A stretch of DNA of 64,000 nt from assembly GCF_033542235.1 (NCBI RefSeq), contig NZ_JAWRCU010000006.1, positions 62,001 to 126,000 of the forward strand, in the 5' to 3' direction. Of this stretch, positions 45,866 to 56,168 are shown piece after piece. Both the position numbers and the translations under genes were made by a program. Within the stretch, counting starts at the first letter, position 1; each line of letters opens with the position of its first letter. The notes under the pieces were generated by a model. The model searched no databases and was not told the origin of the DNA. It saw nothing but the letters and a program-made list of their open reading frames with translations. The DNA comes from JAWRCU01 sp033542235 (GTDB lineage: Bacteria > Pseudomonadota > Alphaproteobacteria > Rhizobiales > Rhizobiaceae).

Positions 45866-46782
45866 TCCTTAGAACGGAAAGCTACAGGCGCCGCCTGCCA
45901 GAATCGCAGGTCGAGGATCCCGTCATGGGGAACCGTGCGACCCTCGACCGCCACGATCGCTTCCGCCGCTCGCGTTACATGGCGCGGATCGGGATAGCCA
46001 AGCCCGTGGGTGAGCGTCGCCCCCGTCATGGCAAGGGCACGGATGTCCGCAAGCTGCCCGCGATGCTCGGCCTCGCGAATGTCCGGCCGCGCCGCTAGGC
46101 AAGCAGCAATCGCCCGATCCGGCTCCTTGAAGGCGATCGACCAGCCTTCCAGCACGGCATCTACGACTGCCTGCACAGCCGTCGGATTTTCCTCGACGAA
46201 GCGGGCCGAGACGGCCAGCCCGTCCTTCAGGAGCGAGCTGCCGCTGTCCTTGCCGGAGAAGATCCTGATCGAGTCGGGCCCGAGCCTCTCCTCGACCTGA
46301 TGCAGCTCGTGATAGTTTGTCATCTGCGCCGACGCGAGTTCGCCCACGAGGAACGGCCCGACCGTGTCAGGTAGCTCCACGCGCGTCACCGCACCTGGAG
46401 CAACCCCGGCGCGCTTCAGCATCCACCGCAGTTCGAGATCTTCATGACCCGGCCAGACGCCGACCTTGCGGCCGGCCAGGTCGCGAATCGATTCAATGCC
46501 GTCCGCGCGACGCACCGGATAGACGAGCGGACTCTCCTGCTGGATAGCCAGCACGTAGCGCAGGGCAGCCGGATCGCGGCTTTCGAGGATGTGCGCCGGG
46601 CTGGCCACGGCCATCTGCGTCGCGCCGGACAGGACCGCCGCAACATGCTTCTGGCTGAAATCGAGTCCTTCGCACACGATCTCGATCCCGTGTCGACGCG
46701 CCAGCCCGAGTTGCTCGGCCAGAAGATAACCGGCAAACTGTGCCTGCTTGTGCCAAAGCAGCCTTATTCGAACGGTGGTCAT
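45856..46782 (-). CDS. NMT1/THI5-like protein without a signal peptide
   Basis: A 308-residue periplasmic-binding-protein-like NMT1 family protein, similar in fold to the one at 46813-47811 (shared VRIRLLWHKQAQFAGY, then HAVAAVLSGATQMAVASP-like region). No N-terminal hydrophobic segment exists, and a TGA in the same frame lies 39 bases upstream, so no longer start is possible. It could be a cytosolic enzyme related to THI5 (pyrimidine synthase) or use a different export route. It lacks a good ribosome site and may be translated by coupling. Confidence 0.8.
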   Translation of the reverse strand: MTTVRIRLLWHKQAQFAGYLLAEQLGLARRHGIEIVCEGLDFSQKHVAAVLSGATQMAVASPAHILESRDPAALRYVLAIQQESPLVYPVRRADGIESIRDLAGRKVGVWPGHEDLELRWMLKRAGVAPGAVTRVELPDTVGPFLVGELASAQMTNYHELHQVEERLGPDSIRIFSGKDSGSSLLKDGLAVSARFVEENPTAVQAVVDAVLEGWSIAFKEPDRAIAACLAARPDIREAEHRGQLADIRALAMTGATLTHGLGYPDPRHVTRAAEAIVAVEGRTVPHDGILDLRFWQAAPVAFRSKEWN

Positions 46783-46812
46783 CGCAATTCCGCTTACGTC
46801 GGGAGGATAGGG

Positions 46813-47811
46813 TCACGATCCGCAGTTGATCGTCTTGTAGTCGGCTGGCGCCTTCTCCCAGAATTCGTTGGTGAAGGCCTTCTCCAGCTCGATCGGCTGA
46901 TCGATCAGCTTGGCTCCGAGCAGGATATTCTGCGCGACTTGATAGTTCTTCAGCTCGGACTTGCCGAACTCGCCGTGCAAGGTTGGCCCGGCACAGAACA
47001 ACTCGCCCATCGCCTTGATCTGCTCGATCTGCTCCTCGAGTTTCAACTCGCTGTTGTACTTGACCACGATCTCGGCCGCCGCCTTGGGATCGGCGATCGC
47101 CTCCTTCCAGCCGCGCAAGGTAGCGTCCACCGCCGCCTGTACGGCCTTCGGATTCTCCTGGATCGTCTTTTCCGTCGTAAACAGGCCTCCGCTGATGATC
47201 GAGGCGTCGTCGGTCGGATCGAGGAAGACGAGATCTTCCTTCTTGTAGCCCTGGCGATAGACTTGCTGCAGCTCGTTGTAGATGGCGACCTGCATCACCT
47301 CGTAGTCCTTATTCAGCCAGCCGATGATGTCGTAGCCTTGGCTGACGATATTGACCGACGACTGGTCTATGCCGGCCTGATTCAGCATCGCCAGGAATTC
47401 CTGTTCGTCACCGCCGAACCAGAGGCCGACGCTGTGGCCGGGCATGTCCTTGACGGAGCTGATCCCGCTGTCCTTGCGGGCAATGTAAGTGGTGGCGCTG
47501 CGCTGACCGTGCTGGCTCACCATCACCAGCGGGGCGCCGTTGGCGCGTGCCGAGATGACCTGGTTCGGATGTCCGATGCCGAACGTGTCGGCACCGGTCG
47601 CAACCGTCACGGACGGCTTGATGTCGGGTCCGGCCGGTAGCAGCTGGATGTCGACGCCGGCCTCCTTGTAGTAGCCCTTCTCGAGCGCGAGGATTGGGCC
47701 CGCGAATTGGCCCTGCATCACCCATTCGAGACGGATCGTCTCAGCCGAGGCCAAGGACAGCCCCGCAACCAGCGCCGTTCCGGCAAGCAATGATTTCAAC
47801 AATTCTTTCAT
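46813..47811 (-). CDS. NMT1/THI5-type ABC substrate-binding protein
   Basis: A 332-residue binding protein with a Sec signal (KELLKSLLAGTALVAGLSLASA). The mature part has RLEWVMQGQFAGPILALEKG and the glycine-rich FGIGHPNQVI. NMT1/THI5-type proteins bind aminopyrimidines, pyrimidines, riboflavin or taurine-like compounds. It precedes a SsuC-like permease and a SsuB-like ATPase; together they form an ABC importer. The ligand is probably the substrate of the 18-gene pathway. Confidence 0.9.
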   Translation of the reverse strand: MKELLKSLLAGTALVAGLSLASAETIRLEWVMQGQFAGPILALEKGYYKEAGVDIQLLPAGPDIKPSVTVATGADTFGIGHPNQVISARANGAPLVMVSQHGQRSATTYIARKDSGISSVKDMPGHSVGLWFGGDEQEFLAMLNQAGIDQSSVNIVSQGYDIIGWLNKDYEVMQVAIYNELQQVYRQGYKKEDLVFLDPTDDASIISGGLFTTEKTIQENPKAVQAAVDATLRGWKEAIADPKAAAEIVVKYNSELKLEEQIEQIKAMGELFCAGPTLHGEFGKSELKNYQVAQNILLGAKLIDQPIELEKAFTNEFWEKAPADYKTINCGS

Positions 47812-47842
47812 GGTGTTGTTCCCCTTTTTTTATGTATCCAGC

Positions 47843-48662
47843 TCAACTCTGGTCGTGCATCGAGGTGTGCCAAGGCACCACGAGCCTCTCAATCAGAGCG
47901 ATCAGCCCGAAGAACACGATCCCGATCAGAGCCGACATGACCATCGCGGCCCAGAGACGCGGCATGGCCAGCGTGCGGTACGAGGTCATGATGACGAAGC
48001 CGAGTCCTTTGTCGGCCTGTACGAACTCGGCAACGATCGCACCGATGACCGAGAAGGTGACGTTCAACTTCAAGCCCACGAAGACGTAGGGCAGCGCACT
48101 CGGCAGCCGCATCTTGAAGAAGCGCTGCGGACCCGTGGCGGCGGCGATGTGGAAGACGTCCATTACCGTGCGGTCGTAGGACTGCAGGCCCTTCATCATG
48201 TTCAGCGCTAGCGGGAAAAAGGACAGGAAGGTCGTCACCGCGATCTTCGAGCCGAGACCATGGCCGAACCAGATGATGATGATCGGCGCGACGGCGACCA
48301 CCGGTATGGTGTTGGCGGCGATGATGTAGGGCAGGAAACCCCTCGCGATCACCGGAGAATAGGCAAACAGCGTGCCGAGAAGGGCGCCCAGCAGAGAGCC
48401 CAGGACAAAGCCGGCAATCGCCTCGAAAAGGGTAATACCGGAATGGGACAGCAGGGTATGTGGATTGTTCGCGAAGGCCAGCCAGATGTCAGCCGGCGCG
48501 GGTAGCACGTAGACTGGTATCTCGAATGCCCTGATCAGGGCCTGCCAAGCCACAACAACGACGACGAACGTAAGGGCTGGAGGCCAGATCTGATCGAACG
48601 CGCCGTTAGGCGCTATCAGCTTGCGCAGTGCGGTGGAGTCTGCAGCGCGAGCCGCGTCGAGG

Positions 48663-48670
<8 letters not shown>
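47843..48670 (-). CDS. ABC importer permease (SsuC/TauC/ThiX-like)
   Basis: A 275-residue permease with six hydrophobic segments and the cytoplasmic EAA-type loop DVFHIAAATGPQRFFKMRLPSALP. It pairs with the NMT1-type binding protein downstream and the ATPase upstream. ATG 48670 overlaps the ATPase stop by 8 bp; upstream in-frame Met residues are less likely because of that overlap. Confidence 0.9.
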
Positions 48671-49479
<809 letters not shown>

Positions 49480-49487
<8 letters not shown>

Positions 49488-50991
49488 AACGCTGACCTCC
49501 TGCAAACCAGTCGTCGAACCGCTCCTGCGTGCGGACGACGACGCTGCCCTTTGTCATGTAGCTCTTCAGCGCGTCCCAGCCGTTCTCCTTGCCGTAACCG
49601 CTGGCTGCAAAACCACCCCAGATCGAACGCGGATCGTTCTTGTGATGATCGTTGATCCAGGTGACGCCCGCCCGTAGCTGCCCGGCAACGCGATGACCTC
49701 GCAAGACATCGCGTGTCCAGATCGAAGCGCCGAGTGCGAAGGGACTATCATTAGCGAGCGAGACCGCCTCATGCTCGTCGGCGAACGGCGTGACGCCCAC
49801 CACCGGACCGAAGACCTCATCGCGGAACAGGCGCATCCCCGGAGAGACATCGGCGAATACGGTGGGCGGCACGAAAAAGCCGCCGCTCAGCTCATCGGCG
49901 AGCGTGGGCAGCTTCCCGCCAGCGACAAGGGGCGCGCCATCGGTCCGCGCTTCTTCAATAAAGCTCATGCAGCGATCGCGCGACGCCCCTGAGATCACCG
50001 GACCGACATCCGTCGCCATGTCGGCGGGATCACCGAGTCGTAACTGGCCGACACGCCGGGCGAACTCATCCAGGAAACGGTCGTAGACCGAACGCTGCAC
50101 GAGGAAGCGCGCGCCGGAGACGCAGGTCTGCCCCGCCGCTACGAAGGCCGAAAATAGAGCTCCCGCCACCGCCTCGCCCTGTTCGGCATCCTCGAAGACG
50201 AGCACCGGCGTCTTGCCGCCGAGTTCCAGCGTGCACGGAACCAGCCGGTCGGCAGCAGCCGCCGCGACACGCCGGCCCGTTCCCGTCCCGCCGGTCAGGT
50301 CGATGCGCGCTACGTGCGGATTGGCGACCAGCGCCGCCCCCGCCTCTGCAGCTCCCGTAACGACGTTGACTACGCCAGCGGGAATGCCTGCTTCAACGGC
50401 CCATTCGGCTATGATCAGCGGCGAGACGGGCGCTAGCTCCGAGGGCTTGATCACCACGGTGTTCCCGGCAGCTAGGGCCGCCGCCAGCTTCTTGACCAGT
50501 ATGAGGACAGGGTGGTTCCACGGAGTCAGCAGGGCACAGACACCATAGGGCCTGTACTGAGTGTAGGTGAGGAAACCTCCCTTCACGCGATTGGCCTCGC
50601 CTTCGAGGCCCAGAACGATGCCCGCGAAGTATTCCAGCCACTCGGGAATGCGGGTCATCTGGGCACGCATCTCGCGGATCGGTCGCCCAGTGATGCGCGA
50701 CTCGAGCGCGGCCAGCTCCTGAATGCGCGATGCTATGATGTCTGCTAGCCGCCGAAGGAGGCGCGCCCGCTCGGCGCCGTCCGTCGCCGCCCAACCAGGC
50801 AACGCTTCAGCCGCCCCCCTACAGGCACGGTCCACGTCCTCGGCTGTCGCATCGGCGACGGTTTCGATCACTTTCCCTGTGGCCGGGCTGAGCACATCCC
50901 GGCGGCCGCCCGAGCCATCGCGCCAGGCACCTCCAACGTGGAGCGGAAAATTCTGAGCAGCTCCTAGAGATAGGGACGCGACGAACGCCAT
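49480..50991 (-). CDS. NAD(P)-dependent aldehyde dehydrogenase
   Basis: A 503-residue aldehyde dehydrogenase. The catalytic Cys is in GQTCVSGARFLV and the general base Glu in LELGGKTPVLVF; NPVE-type PWNHPVLILVKKLA contacts NAD. It is the first gene of the 18-gene run, directly after the divergent promoter. It may oxidise the aldehyde made when the HcnABC-type complex cleaves a C-N bond. Substrate unknown. Confidence 0.93.
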
Positions 50992-51046
50992 TCACCTCGA
51001 CCTCAACCAGCGCCTTTCGGCGTGACAAATACAGGGATTGCACGTC

Positions 51047-51066
51047 ATTATGATCTTCGTCATAAT
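51047..51066. promoter_or_regulatory. Inverted repeat ATTATGA-N6-TCATAAT in the divergent promoter
   Basis: Perfect seven-base arms, 20 bp in all, 56 bp upstream of the aldehyde dehydrogenase ATG and 91 bp before the GntR ATG. Its position makes it the likely operator for the GntR protein encoded at 51157. It may also overlap a promoter element. Confidence 0.55.
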
Positions 51067-51078
51067 CTATGCATGCAT

Positions 51079-51090
51079 CGTGTATACACG
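51079..51090. promoter_or_regulatory. 12-bp palindrome CGTGTATACACG in the divergent promoter
   Basis: Perfect palindrome containing GTATAC, the centre found in many GntR/FCD operators. It is the second symmetric element in this 165-bp gap, next to another palindrome ATGCATGCAT at 51069-51078. Which one the GntR protein binds cannot be decided from sequence alone. Confidence 0.5.
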
Positions 51091-51156
51091 GCACGCTAGC
51101 CATTTTGCCGAAGGCTGGCAAGCCTAAAAAGATGCCGATCTCAGGAGTGAAGAGCC

Positions 51157-51864
51157 ATGAAGACCGGAGCGATCGCCGCACAGATTGCCGGCCCCCGAGC
51201 GGATAGCTCGCGCAAGAAGGCCGGCTCGCTTGGCCGCGACGTCGGGGCGGACCTTGAGACCCAGATCGTCGAAGGACGACTCGCCCCCGGCGAGAAGCTC
51301 GATGAAATCGCGCTAAGCAACCAGTACTCCGTCTCGCGCACGCCGATCCGCGAGGCCTTGCGGGCGCTGGCTGCCAAGGGGCTGGTCGATTTCCAGCCGA
51401 GGATCGGCGCGATCGTGGCGCAGCCGACGGTGGGCGAGGTCATGGACTTGTTCGAGGTGGTGGCCGAAATGGAAGGTGTTGCGGCGCGGTTGGCATGTGA
51501 GCGCATGAACGCCGATGACAGAGCGCTGCTGTCTGCCGCTCATCAGGCCTGCCAGGAAACGGCTTCGTCCTTCGACCCGGACGCCTACTACAAGACCAAC
51601 GGCGATTTTCATTCCGCCGTCCACAAGGCCGCCCATAACGCGATTCTGCTCGAGCAGATCGAGCATCTCAACAAGCGCCTGTCGCCTTATCGCCGCTTCA
51701 TCACGCTCCGCCCGGGGCGGACTGAGGCTGCGTTGCGGGAGCATGAGGCAGTGTTCGAGGCACTAATCGCGCGTGATGGGGCCGCGGCATCGCAGGCGAT
51801 GCGAAACCATGTGCGCGTGTTGGCGGAGGATTCGCTGGCACTATCACGCAGCTTGCGCTTCTAG
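51157..51864 (+). CDS. GntR family (FCD-type) transcriptional regulator
   Basis: A 235-residue regulator. The winged HTH (about residues 25-90) has SNQYSVSRTPIREALRALAAKG. The C-terminal FCD domain carries the metal-site Asp/His pattern in NGDFHSAVHKAAHNAILL. Divergent from the aldehyde dehydrogenase gene, it is the probable repressor of the 18-gene run and of itself. AGGAG precedes the ATG at 51157. Confidence 0.93.
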   Translation: MKTGAIAAQIAGPRADSSRKKAGSLGRDVGADLETQIVEGRLAPGEKLDEIALSNQYSVSRTPIREALRALAAKGLVDFQPRIGAIVAQPTVGEVMDLFEVVAEMEGVAARLACERMNADDRALLSAAHQACQETASSFDPDAYYKTNGDFHSAVHKAAHNAILLEQIEHLNKRLSPYRRFITLRPGRTEAALREHEAVFEALIARDGAAASQAMRNHVRVLAEDSLALSRSLRF

Positions 51865-52182
51865 CAGCATCGCTCGGCCCACCCGCCAACGGGGCGCTGT
51901 CGTTTCAAGTCAGCTTGCTTGGAACATCTGTGAGTTGGCCGCGAAAAGATTGCAACTCGGCTTCTGAAATCCCGGCAAGTTCCTCCCGTGCAGGGTAGCT
52001 GCACGCAGCGCCATGCGTCGCCGGGGACACCGTACGCCGGATCATCGGCGACACCGAAAGCGGAACGAAACCGGCAAGCAGGACGACCAATTGCCACCGG
52101 GCCCACGCACGTTAAAGCAAACGAGCATATGCCATACGTTTAGCGGCTCTTACGCTACCGGCCAGGATCTGTCGCCGCTCTG
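51865..52182. other. 318-bp gap between convergent genes
   Basis: Contains the 3' ends of the GntR and aldo/keto reductase transcripts. A small open frame at 51905-52090 (minus) has no recognisable family. No clear hairpin followed by a T run was seen. Confidence 0.4.
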
Positions 52183-53208
52183 TCAAGGCAGCGGCACCTC
52201 AGGATCGACAAGCCCTTCGCCGCGCAGGTCCGACCAGAAATCGGCCGAGATCGCTGTACTGAAATGGGCGATGTTCTGCTGCACCTCCGCCGGCGTCACG
52301 GCGCCAAATATCACGGAGCAGACCTCGGGCGCAGCCAGCGGGAACTGTAGTGCCGCCGCCGCGAGCGCCACGCCATGCGCCGCAGCCACAGCCGCCAGCC
52401 TGCGCACCCGCTCGACGATTTCGGCCGGCGCGGCACTGTATTCGTATTTTGCCCCCTCGATAATACCGGTGGCGAGGATTCCGGAATTGAAGGCGCCGCC
52501 AACGACGACCGAAGCGCCGCGTTTGCCGGCAGCGCGAATCTCGTCGGAGTAGATCGCATGTTCGAGCAGCGTATAGCGCGAGGCGACGAGGAAGACGTCT
52601 AGATCCGCCGCCTCGAGGAAACGCCGGATCATGCCGCGCTCGTTGATCCCAGCCCCGATGGCCTTGACCTCGCCTGTGCGCTTAAGCTCGTCGAGCGCGC
52701 GGTAGCCGCCGCCCTGATCCAGTTCGCGCAGCTTTTCGTCGAGCGCCTCGGGTGTACGGAAATAGCCGCTGTCGAGATCATGGATATAGAGCGCATCGAC
52801 CTGGTTGATACCGAGGCGTTGGAGACTGTCTTCATAAGAGCGCATCACGGCATCATAGGTGAAGATATGATGAGGTTCGAAGGCAAGCGGAGCCTGCCAT
52901 GTCGGGGGCACGAACCCCGCGCGATCGCGCGGTGCGCGCAGCACACGGCCGACCTTCGTGGTGAGCGCGTAATCACCGCGCGGGCGATCATGGAGCGCGC
53001 GCCCCGTGCGGTGCTCTGCCTGGCCGAGCCCGTACCAGGGCGCAGTGTCATAGAGGCGCAGGCCCGTGTCCCAGGCCGCCTGATAGGTGGCGCGGGCCTC
53101 AGCCTCGCCGATGGCGGCATAGACGCCTCCCAGCGGGCAGGTGCCAAGGCCCAGAACCGGAATCTGAAGATCGGTCTTTCCGACCGGGCGGCGGTCTTGC
53201 GGCGTCAT
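52183..53208 (-). CDS. Aldo/keto reductase (D-threo-aldose 1-dehydrogenase-like)
   Basis: A 341-residue AKR, paralogous to the one at 4787. Tetrad: Asp in LYDTAPWYG, Tyr in WYGLGQAE, Lys in LTTKVGR and His in YIHDLD. Family members oxidise sugars at C1 to lactones. It is the last gene of the sugar operon, 1 bp after the Gfo/Idh gene, so two aldose or lactone dehydrogenases share the pathway. Confidence 0.9.
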   Translation of the reverse strand: MTPQDRRPVGKTDLQIPVLGLGTCPLGGVYAAIGEAEARATYQAAWDTGLRLYDTAPWYGLGQAEHRTGRALHDRPRGDYALTTKVGRVLRAPRDRAGFVPPTWQAPLAFEPHHIFTYDAVMRSYEDSLQRLGINQVDALYIHDLDSGYFRTPEALDEKLRELDQGGGYRALDELKRTGEVKAIGAGINERGMIRRFLEAADLDVFLVASRYTLLEHAIYSDEIRAAGKRGASVVVGGAFNSGILATGIIEGAKYEYSAAPAEIVERVRRLAAVAAAHGVALAAAALQFPLAAPEVCSVIFGAVTPAEVQQNIAHFSTAISADFWSDLRGEGLVDPEVPLP

Positions 53209-53209
53209 C

Positions 53210-54249
53210 TCAGGCTTCCTTCAAAAGATCGGCGGTTCTTATCAGCTGACCTGAGGATGCCGAACGATATGCGGCCTCGGCGAGCGCATAGGTTTTCAGA
53301 CTGTCGCGGGCCGAGGTTTCGAATTCCCTGCCCTGACGCAGGGCATCGATAAAATGCTGCTGCGTACGCGGCACCGAATCCTGTATCTGCGTCCAGGGCG
53401 CCGAGGTCCAGGCCCGCCCATCGTCATGGATCACTTCGTCGCGCTGTCCGTTGGCGGTATGAATGCGCAGGATCTGGCCCTCTAGGATCTGCACCGTGCC
53501 GAGCCTGCCCTCGATCTCCCCGAGCGTCTGCGGGAAGGGATTGGGATTCTTGTGGGCGGCATAACTGACATCCACCACTGAGACGGCGTCATTGTCGTGA
53601 CGCAAGAGCATCGTAGCAGCATCCTCGCCCGCCAGGCCTTCCCTGACCGACTGGCTGAAGCAACTTACCGAATGCGCGTCGCCCAGGAGGAAGCGCGCCA
53701 AGTCGAGCATGTGGATGCCGACATCCATGATCATGAAGCGCTGGGTCTTCAGTAGGTAAGGCTGGTTCGTATAGACGTCGATGTCGTTGCGCCAGCTCAG
53801 CCGGCCAAAGGTCACCTCGCCGATCTGACGGGAATCGAGGATCTCTCGGAGCCGGCGAAAGATCTTCTGGAAGCGGAAATTTTCGTGCAGCGTGACCGGC
53901 AGACCGGCCTTGCGCGCTTTCGCCTCGATGCGAAGGCAGGTGACGATGTCGGGGGCGAAGGGCTTTTGCACGATCACCGGCACGCCGGCTTCGACAGCGA
54001 GGCCCACGAGCGCTTCATGCGTCTCCATCGTGGTACAGATGTCAACGAAATCGAAGGGCCCGAGTTCAGCACTGACGCATCGTCATACCATTCCGCGATG
54101 CCGAACTCCTTCGCCGCCGCCTCGGCACGGTCCAGATCGCGATCACAGATCGCGGCGATTTCCGCGCCCTCGACCTCGGTCCATGCGTGAAGATGGTTAC
54201 GCGAGAAAAAGCCGGCACCGATCAAAAGACCCTTGAGCGGACGGCTCAT
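53210..54249 (-). pseudogene. Gfo/Idh/MocA family dehydrogenase with one frameshift
   Basis: The N-terminal frame (ATG 54249, overlapping the lactonase stop as ATGA) encodes the Rossmann half: GLLIGAGFFSRNHLHAW and AAAKEFGI. Near 54061-54073 one base is missing (about GTGCTGAAC); the other frame then continues ELGPFDFVDICTTMETHEA and VPVIVQKPFAPD, where the usual E-K-P reads Q-K-P, through GIHMLDLARF with the catalytic His, to 53210. Rejoined it is about 346 residues, normal. D-apiose dehydrogenases belong to this family, and its neighbour resembles D-apionate lactonase. The C-terminal 272 residues could start at ATG 54028 alone. Confidence 0.82.
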
Positions 54250-56168
54250 CGCTTTGCCTCTTGTTCTTCGAGATGCAGCACGGCGTAGGCGTCGAGCGCG
54301 CCGGGCAAAGTCTGTGCGCCGGCCCAGCCATTGTCCGCGAGGCTCGCGGCATCGAGGAGCAAGACCTCCGGCACGGCCAGACCCGTGGCGGGAAGAGCCA
54401 GCGCCTCGGACGTCAGATTGGCGAGCAGCGCGTGGCGCCTGCCGCCCTTGCGCCAGATTAGCCGCGCGATCCCGCCCTCGGTCCGGGCCTCCATCACCTC
54501 GCCGCCCGCAGCGCGGGCCAGGATGCGTGCCACATGGTAGAGCGGATAAAGCGCGCCCTCAGGCTGGTCGTCCCAGAAGGGACGCGCGTAGTCCTGACGG
54601 GTCGAGATCAGGCCGAAAGCCCCGGCCGGGCCGCCAAAGGCAAAGCGCACCGGCGCGAAAGGTGCGATCCGGGTCAGATAGCCAATGGTCCAGGCCGCCG
54701 CGAACAGTCCGCGCTGGCGCGGGTCGCGCGCAGCCATCCCCTCACGGGCCTCGGGATCATTGACCGAAGGACCTGGGCCATAGGGGTTGATCCGCGCGCC
54801 GATCCCTGTGGGGCCGATGAGAAGCGGTAGACCACCAGCCAGTGCCTGCGCCGATGAGAGGATATGCGGCAGGGATTGCAGCGACTCCATCACCGAGGCG
54901 TCATCGGCGGCATGGACCACCGGTGTGGTGGCGAAACTCAAGCCTTGCCAGAGCGCCGGATCGGGGCGCTTGCGGTTGAATTCCGTGAAGAAGGCGGGCG
55001 AACCGCCGATTCGGTCCGCTGCTTGGAAATGTCTTGCCAGGCTGGCGGAGACGGCGGCCTCCGACGGGTGTGGCGGCCGCGCCTCGCCAGGTTGGAAGCT
55101 CTGCTCGTCGATCTTTGCGAAAGCGCCTATGCGAGCGGGGAAGATGCCCGCCGCCTCGAACCGTGCAGCCAACGCGGCGAGTTCAGCCTCGGCAGCCGCA
55201 TCCGTGGCTCCGGCGAGGATGGCCTGAACTTCGAGTTTCGCTCCGGTCAGGGCGATCAGTTCCGCAAGCGGCGACAGATCCGCGTCGGGGGCTTCCAGCC
55301 ATCCGTCGTGCCGCAGGAGTATCCAACTGGGCGCCAGCGCGCCAAGGGCCTCTGGCCAGGCGAGCGCCACCCTGGTATCCGCCAGCCGGTCGATCGGCAG
55401 CGCATAATCCGGCAAAAGCTGGCCTGCGGTCTTCGGCACCGTGACAGCGGAAACCACCGGACCTTCGCTCCCTTGATCAGTCAGCGTGATCGTCACCGCC
55501 TGAGCGACCGGAGCGTCGGGCCCAAGCTTGTAGGGATAGGGCAGGCCGATCGGCCGGCTATAAGTCTTGAACGAGGCATCGGACCAGTTGCGATGATCCT
55601 CCATCTCGAAAACATCGCCCTCGAACCGGGTCTCGACCGTCAGGCCTGGTACCGGGCTATGGGTGATCGCGCGTATATCCTTGACCGGCTGGCCGGGCGA
55701 GATTTGCGCCGGGATCACGAGGTCGCGCTGTGGCGCGGACGCGTGGTCCACCGTGACTTCGGTCCCCGCAAACCCATCCAGCGGATGCAGGACCACGAAG
55801 CCGGTGCGATTGGTGTCGAACGCCGCCTCGGCGCGAATATCGGCTTCGGCCCTGAGCCTGCCAGAAGCCTCGCCGCTCAGGCGGATACCCACCCGGACGC
55901 CCTGCCCGGGAACGCCGTAATGCGCCTCATAGGCGACGGAAAAGCTCGTGGCGTCCTCGCCGATCTCGAGCCCGGTGATCACCGGCGCGGGCGTGCCCCA
56001 GCCAGGGGTGCGGACAAGGAACATCAACGCGCGCAGGATCTCGACCCCGTTGAAGCGTATCCAGTGCAGGGCGCCGGCATCGAAGGTCGCCTCCAGTCTG
56101 CCGGCCTGCAGCAGGCGGGTCGGGCTTTCGCCACGGGGGGTTCCGGTCAGAAGGACGGCACGGCTCAT
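54246..56168 (-). CDS. apnL: D-apionate lactonase-like protein
   Basis: A 640-residue cytosolic protein. From memory it matches the D-apionate lactonase family: N-terminal beta-rich domain (about 1-270, with ARLEATFDAGALHWIRFNG-like pattern RLEATFDAGALHWIRFNG at about 24-41), a TIM-barrel-like middle (about 275-545, WILLRHDGWLEAPDADLS, FFTEFNRKRPD) and a C-terminal beta domain. That enzyme opens D-apionolactone to D-apionate after D-apiose dehydrogenase. The adjacent Gfo/Idh gene fits that. The other known pathway enzymes (apionate oxidoisomerase and following) are not seen here, so the exact sugar may differ. Confidence 0.7.
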   Translation of the reverse strand: MSRAVLLTGTPRGESPTRLLQAGRLEATFDAGALHWIRFNGVEILRALMFLVRTPGWGTPAPVITGLEIGEDATSFSVAYEAHYGVPGQGVRVGIRLSGEASGRLRAEADIRAEAAFDTNRTGFVVLHPLDGFAGTEVTVDHASAPQRDLVIPAQISPGQPVKDIRAITHSPVPGLTVETRFEGDVFEMEDHRNWSDASFKTYSRPIGLPYPYKLGPDAPVAQAVTITLTDQGSEGPVVSAVTVPKTAGQLLPDYALPIDRLADTRVALAWPEALGALAPSWILLRHDGWLEAPDADLSPLAELIALTGAKLEVQAILAGATDAAAEAELAALAARFEAAGIFPARIGAFAKIDEQSFQPGEARPPHPSEAAVSASLARHFQAADRIGGSPAFFTEFNRKRPDPALWQGLSFATTPVVHAADDASVMESLQSLPHILSSAQALAGGLPLLIGPTGIGARINPYGPGPSVNDPEAREGMAARDPRQRGLFAAAWTIGYLTRIAPFAPVRFAFGGPAGAFGLISTRQDYARPFWDDQPEGALYPLYHVARILARAAGGEVMEARTEGGIARLIWRKGGRRHALLANLTSEALALPATGLAVPEVLLLDAASLADNGWAGAQTLPGALDAYAVLHLEEQEAKR

